Positions 1 through 8,473 of a stretch of DNA of 64,000 nucleotides are shown here, in pieces. The DNA is from Pseudomonas sp. JQ170C (lineage in GTDB: Bacteria > Pseudomonadota > Gammaproteobacteria > Pseudomonadales > Pseudomonadaceae). Below the pieces are notes generated by a model. The model did no database searches and was not told the DNA's origin. It saw nothing but the letters and a program-made list of their open reading frames with translations. The DNA is taken from NCBI RefSeq assembly GCF_035581345.1, contig NZ_CP141608.1:2572501-2636500 (forward strand), in the 5' to 3' direction. Positions within the stretch are counted from its first letter, which is position 1. Every line of letters starts with the position of its first letter. The position numbers and the translations under genes were made by a program.

Positions 1-692
1 ACCTTGTCCGGCAGCAGGCTGTACACCACCAACGCCATCAGCGCCCAGTTGCAGGCCCCCATCACGGCCTGCAGCGCCGCCATCCTCAGCGATGGCAAGG
101 TGATCTCGTGGCCGCGCACTTGCCAGGTGCGGCGCCGGGCAAAGCGGCAGGCCAGCAGATAGGCCACGGCCACTACGAGCAACAGCGCACCGATCAGGCG
201 CAGGCCATTGCTGCCGATCTCCAGCCCCGCAGGCAGGCGCGGCAAGCCGCAGACAAACAAGGTGCCGGCCAGGATCAAGTAACCGAGCCAGTTGGTGACA
301 AGCCCCAGGCTGAGAATCCGGGTGATGGTGCTCACCGGCAGGCCAAGGCGCGAGTACAAGCGGTAACGCAAGGCAATGGCCCCCACCCAGGCGCTGAGGT
401 TGAGGTTGAACGCATAGCACACGAAGGCCAGCGGCAGCACCTGGCGCGCCGGCAGCGAATGGCCGGTGTAGCGCCGGCCGATCAGGTCGAAGCTGCTGAA
501 CAGGGCAAAACTGCAGGCGCTGATCAGTACGGCCAGCGCCAGAGTCTGCCAGCGGTAGGCGACCAGGGCGTGGCGTACTTCCTGCCAGTCCAGGTTCCTG
601 AGCAACGAGAACAGCAACACCGGCACAAGGATGAAAAAACCCAGGGTCAGGACCTTCCGGGCCCGTTGCCAGTGCTTGCTGTGCATGCTCAT
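1..692 (-). CDS. ybhN: YbhN-like (UPF0104 / lysylphosphatidylglycerol-synthase TM region) membrane protein, partial
   Basis: Polytopic inner-membrane protein. About 230 N-terminal residues are visible and the 3' end lies beyond the window. The protein starts MSMHSKHWQRARKVLTLGF and continues with long hydrophobic stretches separated by short Arg-rich loops, as in the YbhN / lysylphosphatidylglycerol-synthase membrane-domain family. The start at 692 overlaps the stop of the upstream phospholipase-D gene (ATGA, 689-692). A second in-frame ATG lies at 686. The gene order ybhP-clsB-ybhN is the one found in E. coli, which supports the name. The biochemical role of YbhN is not established; a lipid-related role is inferred from its partner ClsB. 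Confidence 0.8.
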   Translation of the reverse strand, partial: MSMHSKHWQRARKVLTLGFFILVPVLLFSLLRNLDWQEVRHALVAYRWQTLALAVLISACSFALFSSFDLIGRRYTGHSLPARQVLPLAFVCYAFNLNLSAWVGAIALRYRLYSRLGLPVSTITRILSLGLVTNWLGYLILAGTLFVCGLPRLPAGLEIGSNGLRLIGALLLVVAVAYLLACRFARRRTWQVRGHEITLPSLRMAALQAVMGACNWALMALVVYSLLPDK

Positions 693-1900
693 GTGGTCTT
701 GCCTGCGGGTTGAGGGTTGGCGTGCAAGGCCCTGAGGCGCAGTACATGTGCGGGCAGCCAGCCGACCATGGCCGGGAAGTGGCGGATAAAGTGAAAGCTC
801 AGGAAGATCAGCGGCGCACGCCACCAGTAACCGCGCAGGACACGCTGCAGGCTCACCGGCTTGCAGCGGTGCAGGCACAGCTCCTGCAAGTGTTCGTGCA
901 GACGCTCATTGAGCGCCTGATCGCGAATCATCAGGTTGGCCTCAAGGTTCAACGACAAGCTCAAGGGGTCGAGGTTGCTTGAGCCCACCGTTGACCAGTG
1001 GCGGTCAATCAGGGCCACCTTGCCGTGTAAAGGGCGTTCGCAGTACTCGAAGATCCGCACGCCATCGCGCAGCAGGTAGTTGTACAGCAGCCGCGAACAC
1101 AGACGCACCAGCGGCATGTCCGGCATGCCTTGCAGCACCAGGGTGACCTTGACCCCGCGTCGGGCGGCATTGCGCAGGGTGCGCAGCAGGCGATAGCCGG
1201 GGAAGAAATAGGCATTGGCAATGATGATGCGCTCGCGCGCGGCGCCAATGGCCTTGAGGTAATGGCGCTCGATGTCGTTGGGGTGGTCCAGGTTGTCGCG
1301 GATGCTCAAGGTCATGCTGGCCTGGTTGCTGTCGGCGGCCAGGGGCAGGGCACGCTGCCACCAGCGATGGCTGCGACGCCGCAACTGGGCGGATTCGGCC
1401 AGCAACGTCAGGGTGGCCTGGCGCAGGTCGGCCACGATGGGGCCGCGTACTTGCACGGCGTAGTCCTGCTTGGCCATGGGCCCGAAGTCGGCCAGGTGAT
1501 CGGCGCTGTAGTTGATGCCGCCGACAAAGCCGACCTCGCCGTCGATCACCAGGATCTTGCGGTGCAAGCGACGGAACAGATTGGTGCGCATGCCCAGGCG
1601 TTTGGGGCGTGGATCGAATGCCAGCAACTGCACGCCGGCATCGTACAGGGCCTTGAGGTAATCGTGGCTGAGGTCGGCGGTGCCATAGCCATCCACCAGC
1701 ATCTGCACCCGTACGCCACGGCGGGCGGCGTCGATCAGCAGCTGTTGCAGTTGGCGGCCAACCTTGTCTTCGAAAATGATGAAGGTTTCCAGCAGGATCT
1801 CTTCGCGCGCCTGCTCAATGGCGGCGAAGGCGCTGGGGAAGTAGTCCTCGCCATTGATCAGCAACTGGACCTGGTTATCGGTACGCCACTGTTCGCTCAC
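689..1900 (-). CDS. clsB: cardiolipin synthase B-like phospholipase D family protein
   Basis: Phosphatidyl transferase of the phospholipase D superfamily, 403 residues (E. coli ClsB is of similar length). ClsB makes cardiolipin at the inner membrane. Two HKD catalytic motifs are visible: HRKILVIDGEVGFVGG in the first half, and HGKVALIDRHWSTVGSSN in the second, followed by an acidic NLEAN stretch. The GTG start at 1900 overlaps the TGA of the upstream ybhP-like gene (1897-1900), and the stop overlaps the next gene's ATG. This indicates translational coupling through the operon. The frame stays open upstream, but that extension lies inside ybhP and is proline-rich, non-homologous sequence. Family assignment is firm; the lipid substrate is inferred. 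Confidence 0.88.
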   Translation of the reverse strand: MSEQWRTDNQVQLLINGEDYFPSAFAAIEQAREEILLETFIIFEDKVGRQLQQLLIDAARRGVRVQMLVDGYGTADLSHDYLKALYDAGVQLLAFDPRPKRLGMRTNLFRRLHRKILVIDGEVGFVGGINYSADHLADFGPMAKQDYAVQVRGPIVADLRQATLTLLAESAQLRRRSHRWWQRALPLAADSNQASMTLSIRDNLDHPNDIERHYLKAIGAARERIIIANAYFFPGYRLLRTLRNAARRGVKVTLVLQGMPDMPLVRLCSRLLYNYLLRDGVRIFEYCERPLHGKVALIDRHWSTVGSSNLDPLSLSLNLEANLMIRDQALNERLHEHLQELCLHRCKPVSLQRVLRGYWWRAPLIFLSFHFIRHFPAMVGWLPAHVLRLRALHANPQPAGKTT

Positions 1901-2679
1901 CAGCGCACCTCCACGGCCAGCGGCAAGTGATCGGACAGGTGCGTCCAGGGCTTGCGGGCCATGACCTTGGGTGCATGGGCCCGGGCATTGCGCAGGTAGA
2001 TTCGGTCCAGGCACAGCAGCGGCCAGCGCGCGGGAAAGCTGCGGGCCGGGCGCCCATAGGCCTGGGTGAAGACTTCATGCAGGCCGCAGCCTGCCAGGGC
2101 TGCATCGGCACGCTGGCGCCAGTCGTTGAAGTCGCCGGCAACAATCACCGGCGCCGCCGGGGGCAGGCTGTCGAGCAGCCGGCACAACAGGCGTAGCTGT
2201 TGCTGGCGCTGGCGTTCGTCGAGGCCCAGGTGCACGCAAATGGCATGAAGCTCCTTTGCGCCGGGCAATGTCAGCACCGAGTGCAGCAAGCCACGCTGCT
2301 CGCTGCCTTTGACACTCACATCCAGGTTGGTGTGGCGCAGGATCGGGTACTTGGACAGCAGGGCGTTGCCGTGCTCGCCATCGGGGTACACCGCATTGCG
2401 CCCGTAGGCGAACACGGGCCAGAGGCTGTCGGCGAGAAACTCGTATTGCGGTACATCCGACCAATTGCGGTGTCGGCGCCCGTGTTGGCGGTGGCTGCCA
2501 AGCACTTCCTGGAGAAACACCAGGTCAGCGTCCTCGCTGCGCACCGCTTCGCGCAGTTCGGGCAGTACATAGTGGCGGTTCAGGGCGCTGAACCCCTTGT
2601 GCACGTTTACCGTCAACACCCGCACATGGTCCACGGCGGGGGCCGCGGCCAGCGATCCTGTGGGCAGCGCCTGGCTCAT
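1897..2679 (-). CDS. ybhP: YbhP-like endonuclease/exonuclease/phosphatase family protein
   Basis: 260-residue member of the EEP (DNase I / inositol-phosphatase fold) superfamily. Expected active-site blocks are present: VLTVNVHKGF near the N terminus, the metal-binding FLQEVLG, GDFNDW in the middle, and the C-terminal SDHLPL. There is no signal peptide or membrane segment, so the protein is probably cytosolic. The family includes nucleases and lipid-headgroup phosphatases. Linkage to clsB and ybhN makes a phospholipid-related substrate plausible but unproven. The ATG at 2679 overlaps the stop of the upstream kinase (2676-2679), and its own TGA overlaps the GTG of clsB. Confidence 0.85.
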   Translation of the reverse strand: MSQALPTGSLAAAPAVDHVRVLTVNVHKGFSALNRHYVLPELREAVRSEDADLVFLQEVLGSHRQHGRRHRNWSDVPQYEFLADSLWPVFAYGRNAVYPDGEHGNALLSKYPILRHTNLDVSVKGSEQRGLLHSVLTLPGAKELHAICVHLGLDERQRQQQLRLLCRLLDSLPPAAPVIVAGDFNDWRQRADAALAGCGLHEVFTQAYGRPARSFPARWPLLCLDRIYLRNARAHAPKVMARKPWTHLSDHLPLAVEVRW

Positions 2680-4313
2680 GGCGCAGGCACCTTGCCCAGC
2701 ATCTGCGCGACCTTGGCGGCCAGCTGGGAGAAGTCGAATGGCTTGCTGATCATCTGCATCCCGGGGTCCAGAAAACCGCCCCGGGCGAGGGCGTTCTCGG
2801 CGTAGCCGGTGATAAACAGCACCTTGAGACCCGGGCGCAACTTGCGGGCGATTTCGGCCAGTTGCCGTCCATTCATGCCCGGCAGGCCGACATCGCTGAC
2901 CAGCAGCATCACCGCGGCATCGGAGCGCAACAGCGTCAGGGCGGCATTGGCCGTGCCCACGGCAACACAGGGGTAGCCGTGTTCCTCAAGGGCCTGCTGG
3001 ACCAGTGCGCGCACCGTAGCGTCGTCTTCGACGATCAGCACGCTGCCGCTAGGGGGCTTGTTCACCGACGGCACCGGCGAGGGTTCGGCTGCTGCAGGCT
3101 GCGCTTCGTCAGGACGGGGCAGATAGAGATCGACCCGGGTGCCATGGCCAATCTGGCTGTGGAGGACGACGTGCCCCCGGGACTGTTTGCTGAAGCCGTA
3201 CACCATCGACAGCCCCAGGCCTGTGCCCTGGCCGATGGGCTTGGTGGTGTAGAACGGATCAAAGGCGCGGTCCAGGGTGCTTTGCGGCATGCCAAAGCCG
3301 TTGTCGGCGATGCTCAGGCGTACGTAGTCACCGGCGCACAGGGCGTGGCCGCCAAACTGGGTGCCATCGAGGTGCTGATTGCTGGCCCTGATGGTCAATT
3401 CGCCGCCGTTGGGCATGGCATCGCGGGCGTTCTGCACCAAGTTGTTCATGACCTCCTGCAGCTGCAGCGCGTCGACCTGGACGGGCCAGATGTCTGGTGC
3501 ATACTCGACCGACACGTCAATGTGCTGTTCCAGCAGTGGCGTGATCCGCTGGCGCTGGAGCAGATCGGGCAACTGCACCGGGTGGGCATCCAGGGACTGC
3601 CGACTGGAAAACGCCAGCAGGCTATGAGTCATGCTGGCGGCACGGCGCACGGCCTGTTGGCTCAGGTCAAGCAGCTTGGGCAACGCCTCGTAGCGGCCCT
3701 GCTGGACGCGTTTGCCGATCAGTTCGAGGCTCCCGCCGATGCCCGTCAGCAGGTTATTGAAGTCGTGGGCGACGCCGCCGGCCAACTGGCCGATGGCTTC
3801 CATCTTCTGGGCCTGGCGCAGGTAGTGCTCGTCTTCGCGCAACTGGCGCAACTGCTCTTCCACCCGGCTCTGCAGGCTGCTCAGCGCCAGCCCGTGACTG
3901 CGGGCCTGGTACTGGCGGCGGCGGGCGCGCAACGAGGAGTGGGTCAAGGCCAGCAACGAGCCAGGGTCGAACGGGCAGGGCAGCAAGAACAGGTTGCCCA
4001 GGGCGCTGTGGCTGTTCTGGGCGGGCGTTTGCAGGTCGTCGTGCTGGCCGGTCAGCAGGACCACGGGCAGGTCGGACCAGTCGGGCTGCTGGCCTATGTA
4101 GTGGTGCAGGGGCGATTGGGTGGTGCCATCCAGAACGCTGTCGGCAACGATGGCCAGCCCGGCACCCTGGCCCAGCGCAGTGCCCAGTTCGTCCATGGTT
4201 TGCGCGGCCAGGGCCTCGATACCCGCCTTGTCGAGCAGGTCCAAGGCCAACCGGCTCAGCCGGGCGGGTGCCAGGATCAGTGCACGTTCGCCGTAGGGCA
4301 TTGAATCGGCCAC
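2676..4313 (-). CDS. hybrid sensor histidine kinase with C-terminal receiver domain
   Basis: Soluble hybrid histidine kinase of about 545 residues. The N-terminal 130 residues look like a degenerate receiver-type fold without a clear phospho-acceptor. A helical linker follows, then the H-box ([11 protein letters not shown], His about 183), an N-box ([15 protein letters not shown]), G-boxes ([20 protein letters not shown]), and a C-terminal receiver (VLIVEDD, phospho-acceptor Asp about 474 in [11 protein letters not shown], Lys in SKPFDF). No membrane segment is seen, so it is cytosolic. I chose the GTG at 4313 because AAGGAG lies 6 bases upstream. A GTG at 4367 and an ATG at 4301 are in frame but lack a good ribosome site. 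The stop overlaps the ybhP start. No partner regulator is adjacent; the signal is unknown. Confidence 0.85.
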   Translation of the reverse strand: MADSMPYGERALILAPARLSRLALDLLDKAGIEALAAQTMDELGTALGQGAGLAIVADSVLDGTTQSPLHHYIGQQPDWSDLPVVLLTGQHDDLQTPAQNSHSALGNLFLLPCPFDPGSLLALTHSSLRARRRQYQARSHGLALSSLQSRVEEQLRQLREDEHYLRQAQKMEAIGQLAGGVAHDFNNLLTGIGGSLELIGKRVQQGRYEALPKLLDLSQQAVRRAASMTHSLLAFSSRQSLDAHPVQLPDLLQRQRITPLLEQHIDVSVEYAPDIWPVQVDALQLQEVMNNLVQNARDAMPNGGELTIRASNQHLDGTQFGGHALCAGDYVRLSIADNGFGMPQSTLDRAFDPFYTTKPIGQGTGLGLSMVYGFSKQSRGHVVLHSQIGHGTRVDLYLPRPDEAQPAAAEPSPVPSVNKPPSGSVLIVEDDATVRALVQQALEEHGYPCVAVGTANAALTLLRSDAAVMLLVSDVGLPGMNGRQLAEIARKLRPGLKVLFITGYAENALARGGFLDPGMQMISKPFDFSQLAAKVAQMLGKVPAP

Positions 4314-4433
4314 AGGGATCTCCTTTGACAGGACACAGGCATCCACCGCGGTTGCGGTTATTGTCACTGCATGATCACTTGACCACGGGGGCGATGCGGG
4401 GGTTCAACCGAAATGCCCGATGGTGGTGGCTGC

Positions 4434-5489
4434 CTAGAGGCCTTGCTGCACCAGGGGGTCATCGGGGTTCAACTGCTCAAGCTGGGCCAGCAGGATCTGC
4501 ACGTTCTGCAGTTGACCGGTCTCTTTCCAGTACTCGATGAGCAGCACGCGGGCTTTGCGGTTGGCCGGGTCGTGGACAAGGATGGTTTCCAGCTGCCGCT
4601 GCGCGGCATCCACTTGCTCCAGCTGATGCAGGCTGGTGGCCAGGGTGTAGCGGTAATCGTTGTTGTCGGGTTCAAGCTCCAGGGCGCGGGCGAAGGCCAG
4701 CAGGGCATATTCGTCCTGGCCGTGACGCAGCAGCCAGCGGCCAAGCTCGTGCTGCAGGAACGCCGAGTCCGGTCGTTGCTGCAACGCCTTGGCCAGCACC
4801 TGGCGCGAGGCGTCGGTCTGGTCCTGGCGCTCCAGCAGTTCTACCTGCATGGCCAGGGCCTCCAGGTTTTCAGGGTCCAGTTGCAGGGTGCGGTCCAGCG
4901 CGCGGGCAGCCTCCTGGTAACTGTTGTCGTGGAGGTAGAGGCGGGCCAGGTGAAGCTGCGCCGCGGCATCGTCGGGCTTTTCGGCCAGTTCGTGCTGGTA
5001 GCGCTCCAGGGTGTGTTGCAACGGGCCGAAGTACAGGCCGATCTCGTCCGGCCCCAGGCCCAGCAGGGCATCGACCACGGCAAAGCGCACACCTTGATCT
5101 TCATCGTCGAGCAACGGGCCCAGCACCAGGCTGCGCTGGGCCCCGGGCAGCATCGCCTGAATACTGGCGACAGCGGCGCGGCGCACCATCGGGTCGTCAT
5201 GTTGCAAGTCGCGGCTGGCCAGCTTCAGCGCCAGTGGCGAGGGATAGTTCGGCAGCTCGGCATACAGGCTGGCCCGGCGAATGGCCGACAGATCGCTGCG
5301 CCCTAGCTGTTGATACAGCACCCTGGCTGCGCCCGGCTGGCCGTTGTGGGCCATGGCCAGCGCCTTGGTGTAGCTGTGCTTGAGAGCAGGAGTCGGCGCT
5401 GGCGTGTCGTCACGCCAGAAATACCCCCCAAGGCCCAGAATGACGAGCAGGGCCAGGCTGACGAAGGTGTATTGGCGTTGTTTCGACAT
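4434..5489 (-). CDS. membrane-anchored HEAT/TPR repeat protein
   Basis: 351 residues. Residues about 7-24 form one hydrophobic segment (FVSLALLVILGLGGYFW), likely an uncleaved anchor with the rest in the periplasm. Residues about 75-150 contain HEAT-like repeats (DDPMVRRAAVASIQ, DEDQGVRFAVVDALLGLG). Residues about 165-345 carry tetratricopeptide repeats, for example AAAQLHLARLYLHDNSYQEA and NNDYRYTLATSLHQLEQVD. Such proteins are scaffolds; no partner can be named from the sequence. It is separated by 120 bases from the kinase gene downstream and could be co-transcribed with it or independent. The ATG at 5489 gives the natural N terminus MSKQRQYTF with the anchor at once. Confidence 0.75.
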   Translation of the reverse strand: MSKQRQYTFVSLALLVILGLGGYFWRDDTPAPTPALKHSYTKALAMAHNGQPGAARVLYQQLGRSDLSAIRRASLYAELPNYPSPLALKLASRDLQHDDPMVRRAAVASIQAMLPGAQRSLVLGPLLDDEDQGVRFAVVDALLGLGPDEIGLYFGPLQHTLERYQHELAEKPDDAAAQLHLARLYLHDNSYQEAARALDRTLQLDPENLEALAMQVELLERQDQTDASRQVLAKALQQRPDSAFLQHELGRWLLRHGQDEYALLAFARALELEPDNNDYRYTLATSLHQLEQVDAAQRQLETILVHDPANRKARVLLIEYWKETGQLQNVQILLAQLEQLNPDDPLVQQGL

Positions 5490-5572
5490 GGATGGATCCG
5501 GGACACGCGGCGAGCAAAGGCGTCAGCTTGTGTCAGTGGGGGGCTGGCGTCAAATCGGTGGTGCGAACCGAC

Positions 5573-5669
5573 GTAGCCGCTGCCGCCAGGCTGCGATCGG
5601 CCGCGAAGCGGTCGTAACCCTTACAAGCGACTGCTGTGCAGTCGATCGCAGCCTGGCGGCAGCGGCTAC
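5573..5669. repeat. 27-bp perfect inverted repeat (REP-like pair)
   Basis: Bases 5573-5599 and 5643-5669 are exact reverse complements (core GCCGCTGCCGCCAGGCTGCG). They are separated by 43 bases, which contain a smaller GACTGC/GCAGTC dyad. The arrangement matches paired REP elements common between Pseudomonas genes. It sits just upstream of the HEAT/TPR gene start, so any promoter for that gene lies between 5490 and this element or within it. Confidence 0.75.
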
Positions 5670-5699
5670 CACAGGCCATAAAAAAGGTTCTTCACGGAA

Positions 5700-6010
5700 C
5701 TCCGGAGAGTGTGCTTTTGGTGTTGGTGTTGGTGTTGCGGGCTTATCCATTTCATGTGGTGACGCTGCCGGCCCCTTCCGCCTTTACGGCGGGTCCCTTT
5801 TGTCTTGGCAAAAGGAACCAAAACCGCTCGCTCCTGCATCCGGCCCTACGCTGCGCTCCGGGTCCCCTCGCTACGGTGTCCTCCAGGGGCCTCGCGGCCT
5901 ACGACTTGCTGTGCCAAGTCTACGGCTCGCGACTTCGGCTACGCCGAAGGGTGCTACGCACCTGCCCCCTCCAGACACCTCCACTCGGCCTCCTGAAGTC
6001 GCGAAGTTAC
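5700..6010 (+). repeat. left arm of long imperfect inverted repeat
   Basis: This segment recurs in reverse complement at about 6625-6965 with high but imperfect identity. Shared blocks include GGGTCCCTTTTGTCTTGG, AAAAGGAACCAAAACCGCTC, CTTCGGCTACGCCGAAGG and CCACTCGGCCTCCTGAAGTC. It begins with three GGTGTT units against six in the other arm. Its open frames are not gene-like. Similar 'TTTTGTCTTGGCAAAAGGAA' sequences are, from memory, widespread intergenic repeats in Pseudomonas. Confidence 0.75.
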
Positions 6011-6080
6011 GGGCGGCGCCTGGGAGGACGCATCTTCGAGATCAAAGTCCACTGCCAACAGCCAGGTAGGAGCAGGCTCG

Positions 6081-6560
6081 GTGGGAGCGGGCTTGCCCCG
6101 CGATAGTCCCCTGAGCCGTGCACATCCAGCTGCAACGCTGAAGCGGGATTACCGGCAGGCATGAATTTGTCGGCAAAATTCAAAATCCATCGCGGGGCAA
6201 GCCCGCTCCCACCGACGGGTGATGCCCGCGGCCCGGCATGTTGTCGATCTCGGGGTAGGAGCGGGCTTGCCCCGCGATAGGCCCCTGAGCCGTGCACATC
6301 CAGCTGCAACGCCGAAGCGGGATCACCGGCAGGCATGAATCTGTCGGCAAGATTCAAAATCCATCGCGGGGCAAGCCCGCTCCCACCGACGGGTGATGCC
6401 CGCGGCCCGGCATGTTGTCGATCTCGGGGTAGGAGCGGGCTTGCCCCGCGATAGTCCCCTGAGCCGTGCACATCCAGCTGCAACGCTGAAGCGGGATCAC
6501 CGGCAGGCATGGATCTGTCGGCAAGATTCAAGATCCATCGCGGGGCAAGCCCGCTCCCAC
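6081..6560. repeat. 174-bp tandem repeat, nearly three copies, each with paired REP palindromes
   Basis: The string GCGGGCTTGCCCCGCGATAG starts at 6087, 6261 and 6435, a constant 174-base period. Each unit carries one REP, a spacer beginning CCCCTGAGCCGTGCACATCC, and the reverse-complement REP (for example 6189-6212), then a linker (GACGGGTGATGCCCGCGGCC). The third unit stops after its second REP at 6560. Copies differ at only a few positions, so duplication was recent or the copies are homogenised. This is a BIME-type (mosaic REP) array. Confidence 0.88.
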
Positions 6561-6624
6561 AGATTGGGCCTGTTCCCACTGGCGGGAGCCCGCTTTTGAT
6601 CTTGATCTTCATGCACGAACGTTC

Positions 6625-6965
6625 AGACGCCGCAGAGTGCGACTTCAGGAGGCCGAGTGGAGGTGCCTGTAGGGGCAGTGCGCAGCACCTTCGGCGTAGC
6701 CGAAGACGCGAGACGTAGACTTGGCGAAGCAAGTCGTAGGCCGCGTGGCCCCGGAGGGCGCCGGAAGGAGGGGACCCGGAGCGTAGCGCAGGGCCGTATG
6801 CAGGAGCGAGCGGTTTTGGTTCCTTTTGCCAAGACAAAAGGGACCCGCCGTAAGGGCGGAAGGGGCCGGCAGCCTCGCCGCATGGAACGGATAAACCCAC
6901 AGTCGCAACACCAACACCAACACCAACACCAACACCAACACCAGAATCACACTCCCCAGGACTCA
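6625..6965 (-). repeat. right arm of long imperfect inverted repeat
   Basis: Reverse-complement counterpart of the segment at about 5700-6010. Together the two arms enclose the 174-bp tandem array. The arm ends with an expanded CAACAC run. Differences between the arms are scattered substitutions and small indels, so this is not a recent exact duplication. No transposase or terminal site duplication was seen. Confidence 0.75.
6906..6943 (+). repeat. hexanucleotide microsatellite (CAACAC)n
   Basis: About six consecutive CAACAC units. The equivalent place in the left arm (near 5718-5738) has about three units on the opposite strand (GGTGTT). The different copy number points to replication slippage. 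It is not in a coding region. Confidence 0.8.
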
Positions 6966-6978
6966 GTGAACAGCCCAC

Positions 6979-7010
6979 AAAAAAGCCCCGCGAGCGGCAG
7001 CAGGCGGGGC
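6979..7010 (-). terminator. Rho-independent terminator of mexEF-oprN
   Basis: Read on the minus strand, GCCCCGC (7010-7004) and GCGGGGC (6991-6985) form a 7-bp GC stem with a 12-base loop, followed at once by six T. It begins 39 bases after the oprN stop, in the right orientation to end the mexEF-oprN transcript. Confidence 0.85.
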
Positions 7011-7048
7011 AAAGGGCCGGTCAGAAACCAACCAAAGGAGGCGTTGAA

Positions 7049-8473
7049 TCAGTTCACGGCAGCAACGCTTTCAGTCTGCCAGCCACCACCCAGAGCCTTG
7101 TAGATGGCGACGATGCCACGGTACAGGTCAACCTCGCCCTGGGCCTGGGCATCTTCGGCGCTCAGGCGTTCGCGTTCGGCATCGAGCAGCACCAGGTAAT
7201 CCACCGTGCCTTCGCGGTAGCGGATCGAGGCGAGGTCGGCGGCCTTGCGGCTGGCTTCGCTCTGGCGCAGCAGGGCGAGCAGGCGTTGCTGGCGCTTGCT
7301 GTAGTCACTGAAGGCGTTTTCAGACTCTTCAAGGGCCAACAGCACCTGCTGCTCGTAATTGGCCAGCGCACCCTCGGCATCGGCATTGGCGCCCCGCAGG
7401 CGTGCGCGCACGCTGCCCAGGTCAAAGGCCGCCCAGGTAATGCTCGGGCCCAGGGCCCAGGCCTGGGCGGCAGACGAGCCCAGTTGCGAGCCACGGGCGG
7501 CGGTAAAGCCGAGGAACCCGCTCAGGCTCACCCGTGGGAACAGGTCGGCGGTGGCCACGCCAATGTTGGCGGTCGCTGCGGCCAGTTGGCGCTCGGCGCT
7601 GCGAATGTCCGGGCGGCGCTTGAGCAGTTCGCCCGGATCACCCACCGGCAGCGCCTTGGCGATGGCCGGCAGCTGCGCCGGCGACAGGTCGACGCCCAGG
7701 GCGTCGGGGCGCTGGCCCAGCAAGGTGGCGATCCGGTTGCGTGCCCGTACCTGTTCGGCCTGCAACTGCGGTACGGTGGCTTCCACTTCGGCCAGGCGTG
7801 CATCGGCGCGCACCACGTCGAGGTCATTGCCCACGCCGGCATCGCGCAGGGTTTCGGTGATGCCGCGCGAATCCTCCTGGGTCTTGAGGTTGGCCAGGGC
7901 GATTTTCTCGCGCAGCTGTGCGCCACGCAGTTGGCCGTAGGCATCCACCAGTTCGGCGATCAGGCTGACCTGCAGTTGTTGCAAGTCGGCCTGGGCCGCG
8001 TCCTGCTGGGCTTCACTGGCCTCCAGCTGGCGCTGGATGCGGCCGAACAGGTCCAGTTCCCAGGCCATGTCCAGGCCCAGGTCATAGCGCTCGCTATTGA
8101 CCCGGTCCTCGGTCTGGCCCGGAACCTGGCCTTTGCCCAGGTCGCTGCTGACGCGGCTGGTGACGGTGGGCAGGGCATCGTTGCTGACGTCGTCGCGAAT
8201 CGCCCGGGCGGCCTTGAGACGGGCAAAGGCCACACGCAGTTCACGGTTGCCCTGCAGCGACTGACTGACCAGTTGATTGAGCACCGGGTCGTCAAACTGC
8301 TTCCACCAGATGCTTTCAAAGCGACTGCGGTCGAAGGCGGTCTTGGCGGTCGGCTCATTGGCGGCGGTCAGTTGCGCCGCCGCGGTGTCCGGCGTCTTGT
8401 AGTCCGGGCCGACGGCGCAGGCCGCCAGCGCCAGGACCAGCAGGCTGGGCGCCATCAGTTTCAGGTGGTTCAT
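7049..8473 (-). CDS. oprN: outer-membrane efflux lipoprotein (OprN family)
   Basis: 474-residue TolC-type outer-membrane channel that completes an RND efflux pump. The protein starts MNHLKLMAPSLLVLALAACAVGPDY: a signal peptide with lipobox LAAC followed by the VGPDY typical of NodT/OprM lipoproteins. Two outer-membrane efflux repeats follow, with family blocks such as RPDIRSAERQLAAATANIGVA, LFPRVSLSG and the C-terminal YRGIVAIYKALGGGW. The ATG at 8473 overlaps the mexF TGA (8470-8473), so translation is coupled. The frame remains open upstream inside mexF, but that extension is not homologous. A terminator follows at 6979-7010. The OprN name rests on linkage to clear MexE and MexF homologues. 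Confidence 0.93.
   Translation of the reverse strand: MNHLKLMAPSLLVLALAACAVGPDYKTPDTAAAQLTAANEPTAKTAFDRSRFESIWWKQFDDPVLNQLVSQSLQGNRELRVAFARLKAARAIRDDVSNDALPTVTSRVSSDLGKGQVPGQTEDRVNSERYDLGLDMAWELDLFGRIQRQLEASEAQQDAAQADLQQLQVSLIAELVDAYGQLRGAQLREKIALANLKTQEDSRGITETLRDAGVGNDLDVVRADARLAEVEATVPQLQAEQVRARNRIATLLGQRPDALGVDLSPAQLPAIAKALPVGDPGELLKRRPDIRSAERQLAAATANIGVATADLFPRVSLSGFLGFTAARGSQLGSSAAQAWALGPSITWAAFDLGSVRARLRGANADAEGALANYEQQVLLALEESENAFSDYSKRQQRLLALLRQSEASRKAADLASIRYREGTVDYLVLLDAERERLSAEDAQAQGEVDLYRGIVAIYKALGGGWQTESVAAVN

Larger units (their letters stand above)
5490..7048. other. 1.56-kb non-coding, repeat-filled intergenic region
   Basis: No credible gene lies between the start of the HEAT/TPR gene and the end of oprN. 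All open frames here are translations of repeated DNA. From left to right the region holds a 27-bp inverted repeat (5573-5669), one arm of a long inverted repeat (about 5700-6010), a 174-bp tandem repeat with REP palindromes (6081-6560), the second arm with a longer hexanucleotide run (about 6625-6965), and the terminator of oprN (6979-7010). Confidence 0.85.

Noticed and set aside
5380..6106. Plus-strand open frames of 156-229 codons
   Set aside because: They cross REP-like and inverted-repeat DNA and overlap the start of the HEAT/TPR gene antisense; compositions are Arg/Pro/Ser-rich shadows.
6081..6560. CRISPR-like array
   Set aside because: The repeat unit is 174 bases with no variable spacers and is built from REP palindromes. 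No cas gene is nearby.
6007..6978. 323-codon minus-strand open frame with internal protein repeats
   Set aside because: The repeated residues are only the translation of the 174-bp tandem DNA repeat and the long inverted-repeat arm. There is no ribosome site or recognisable domain.
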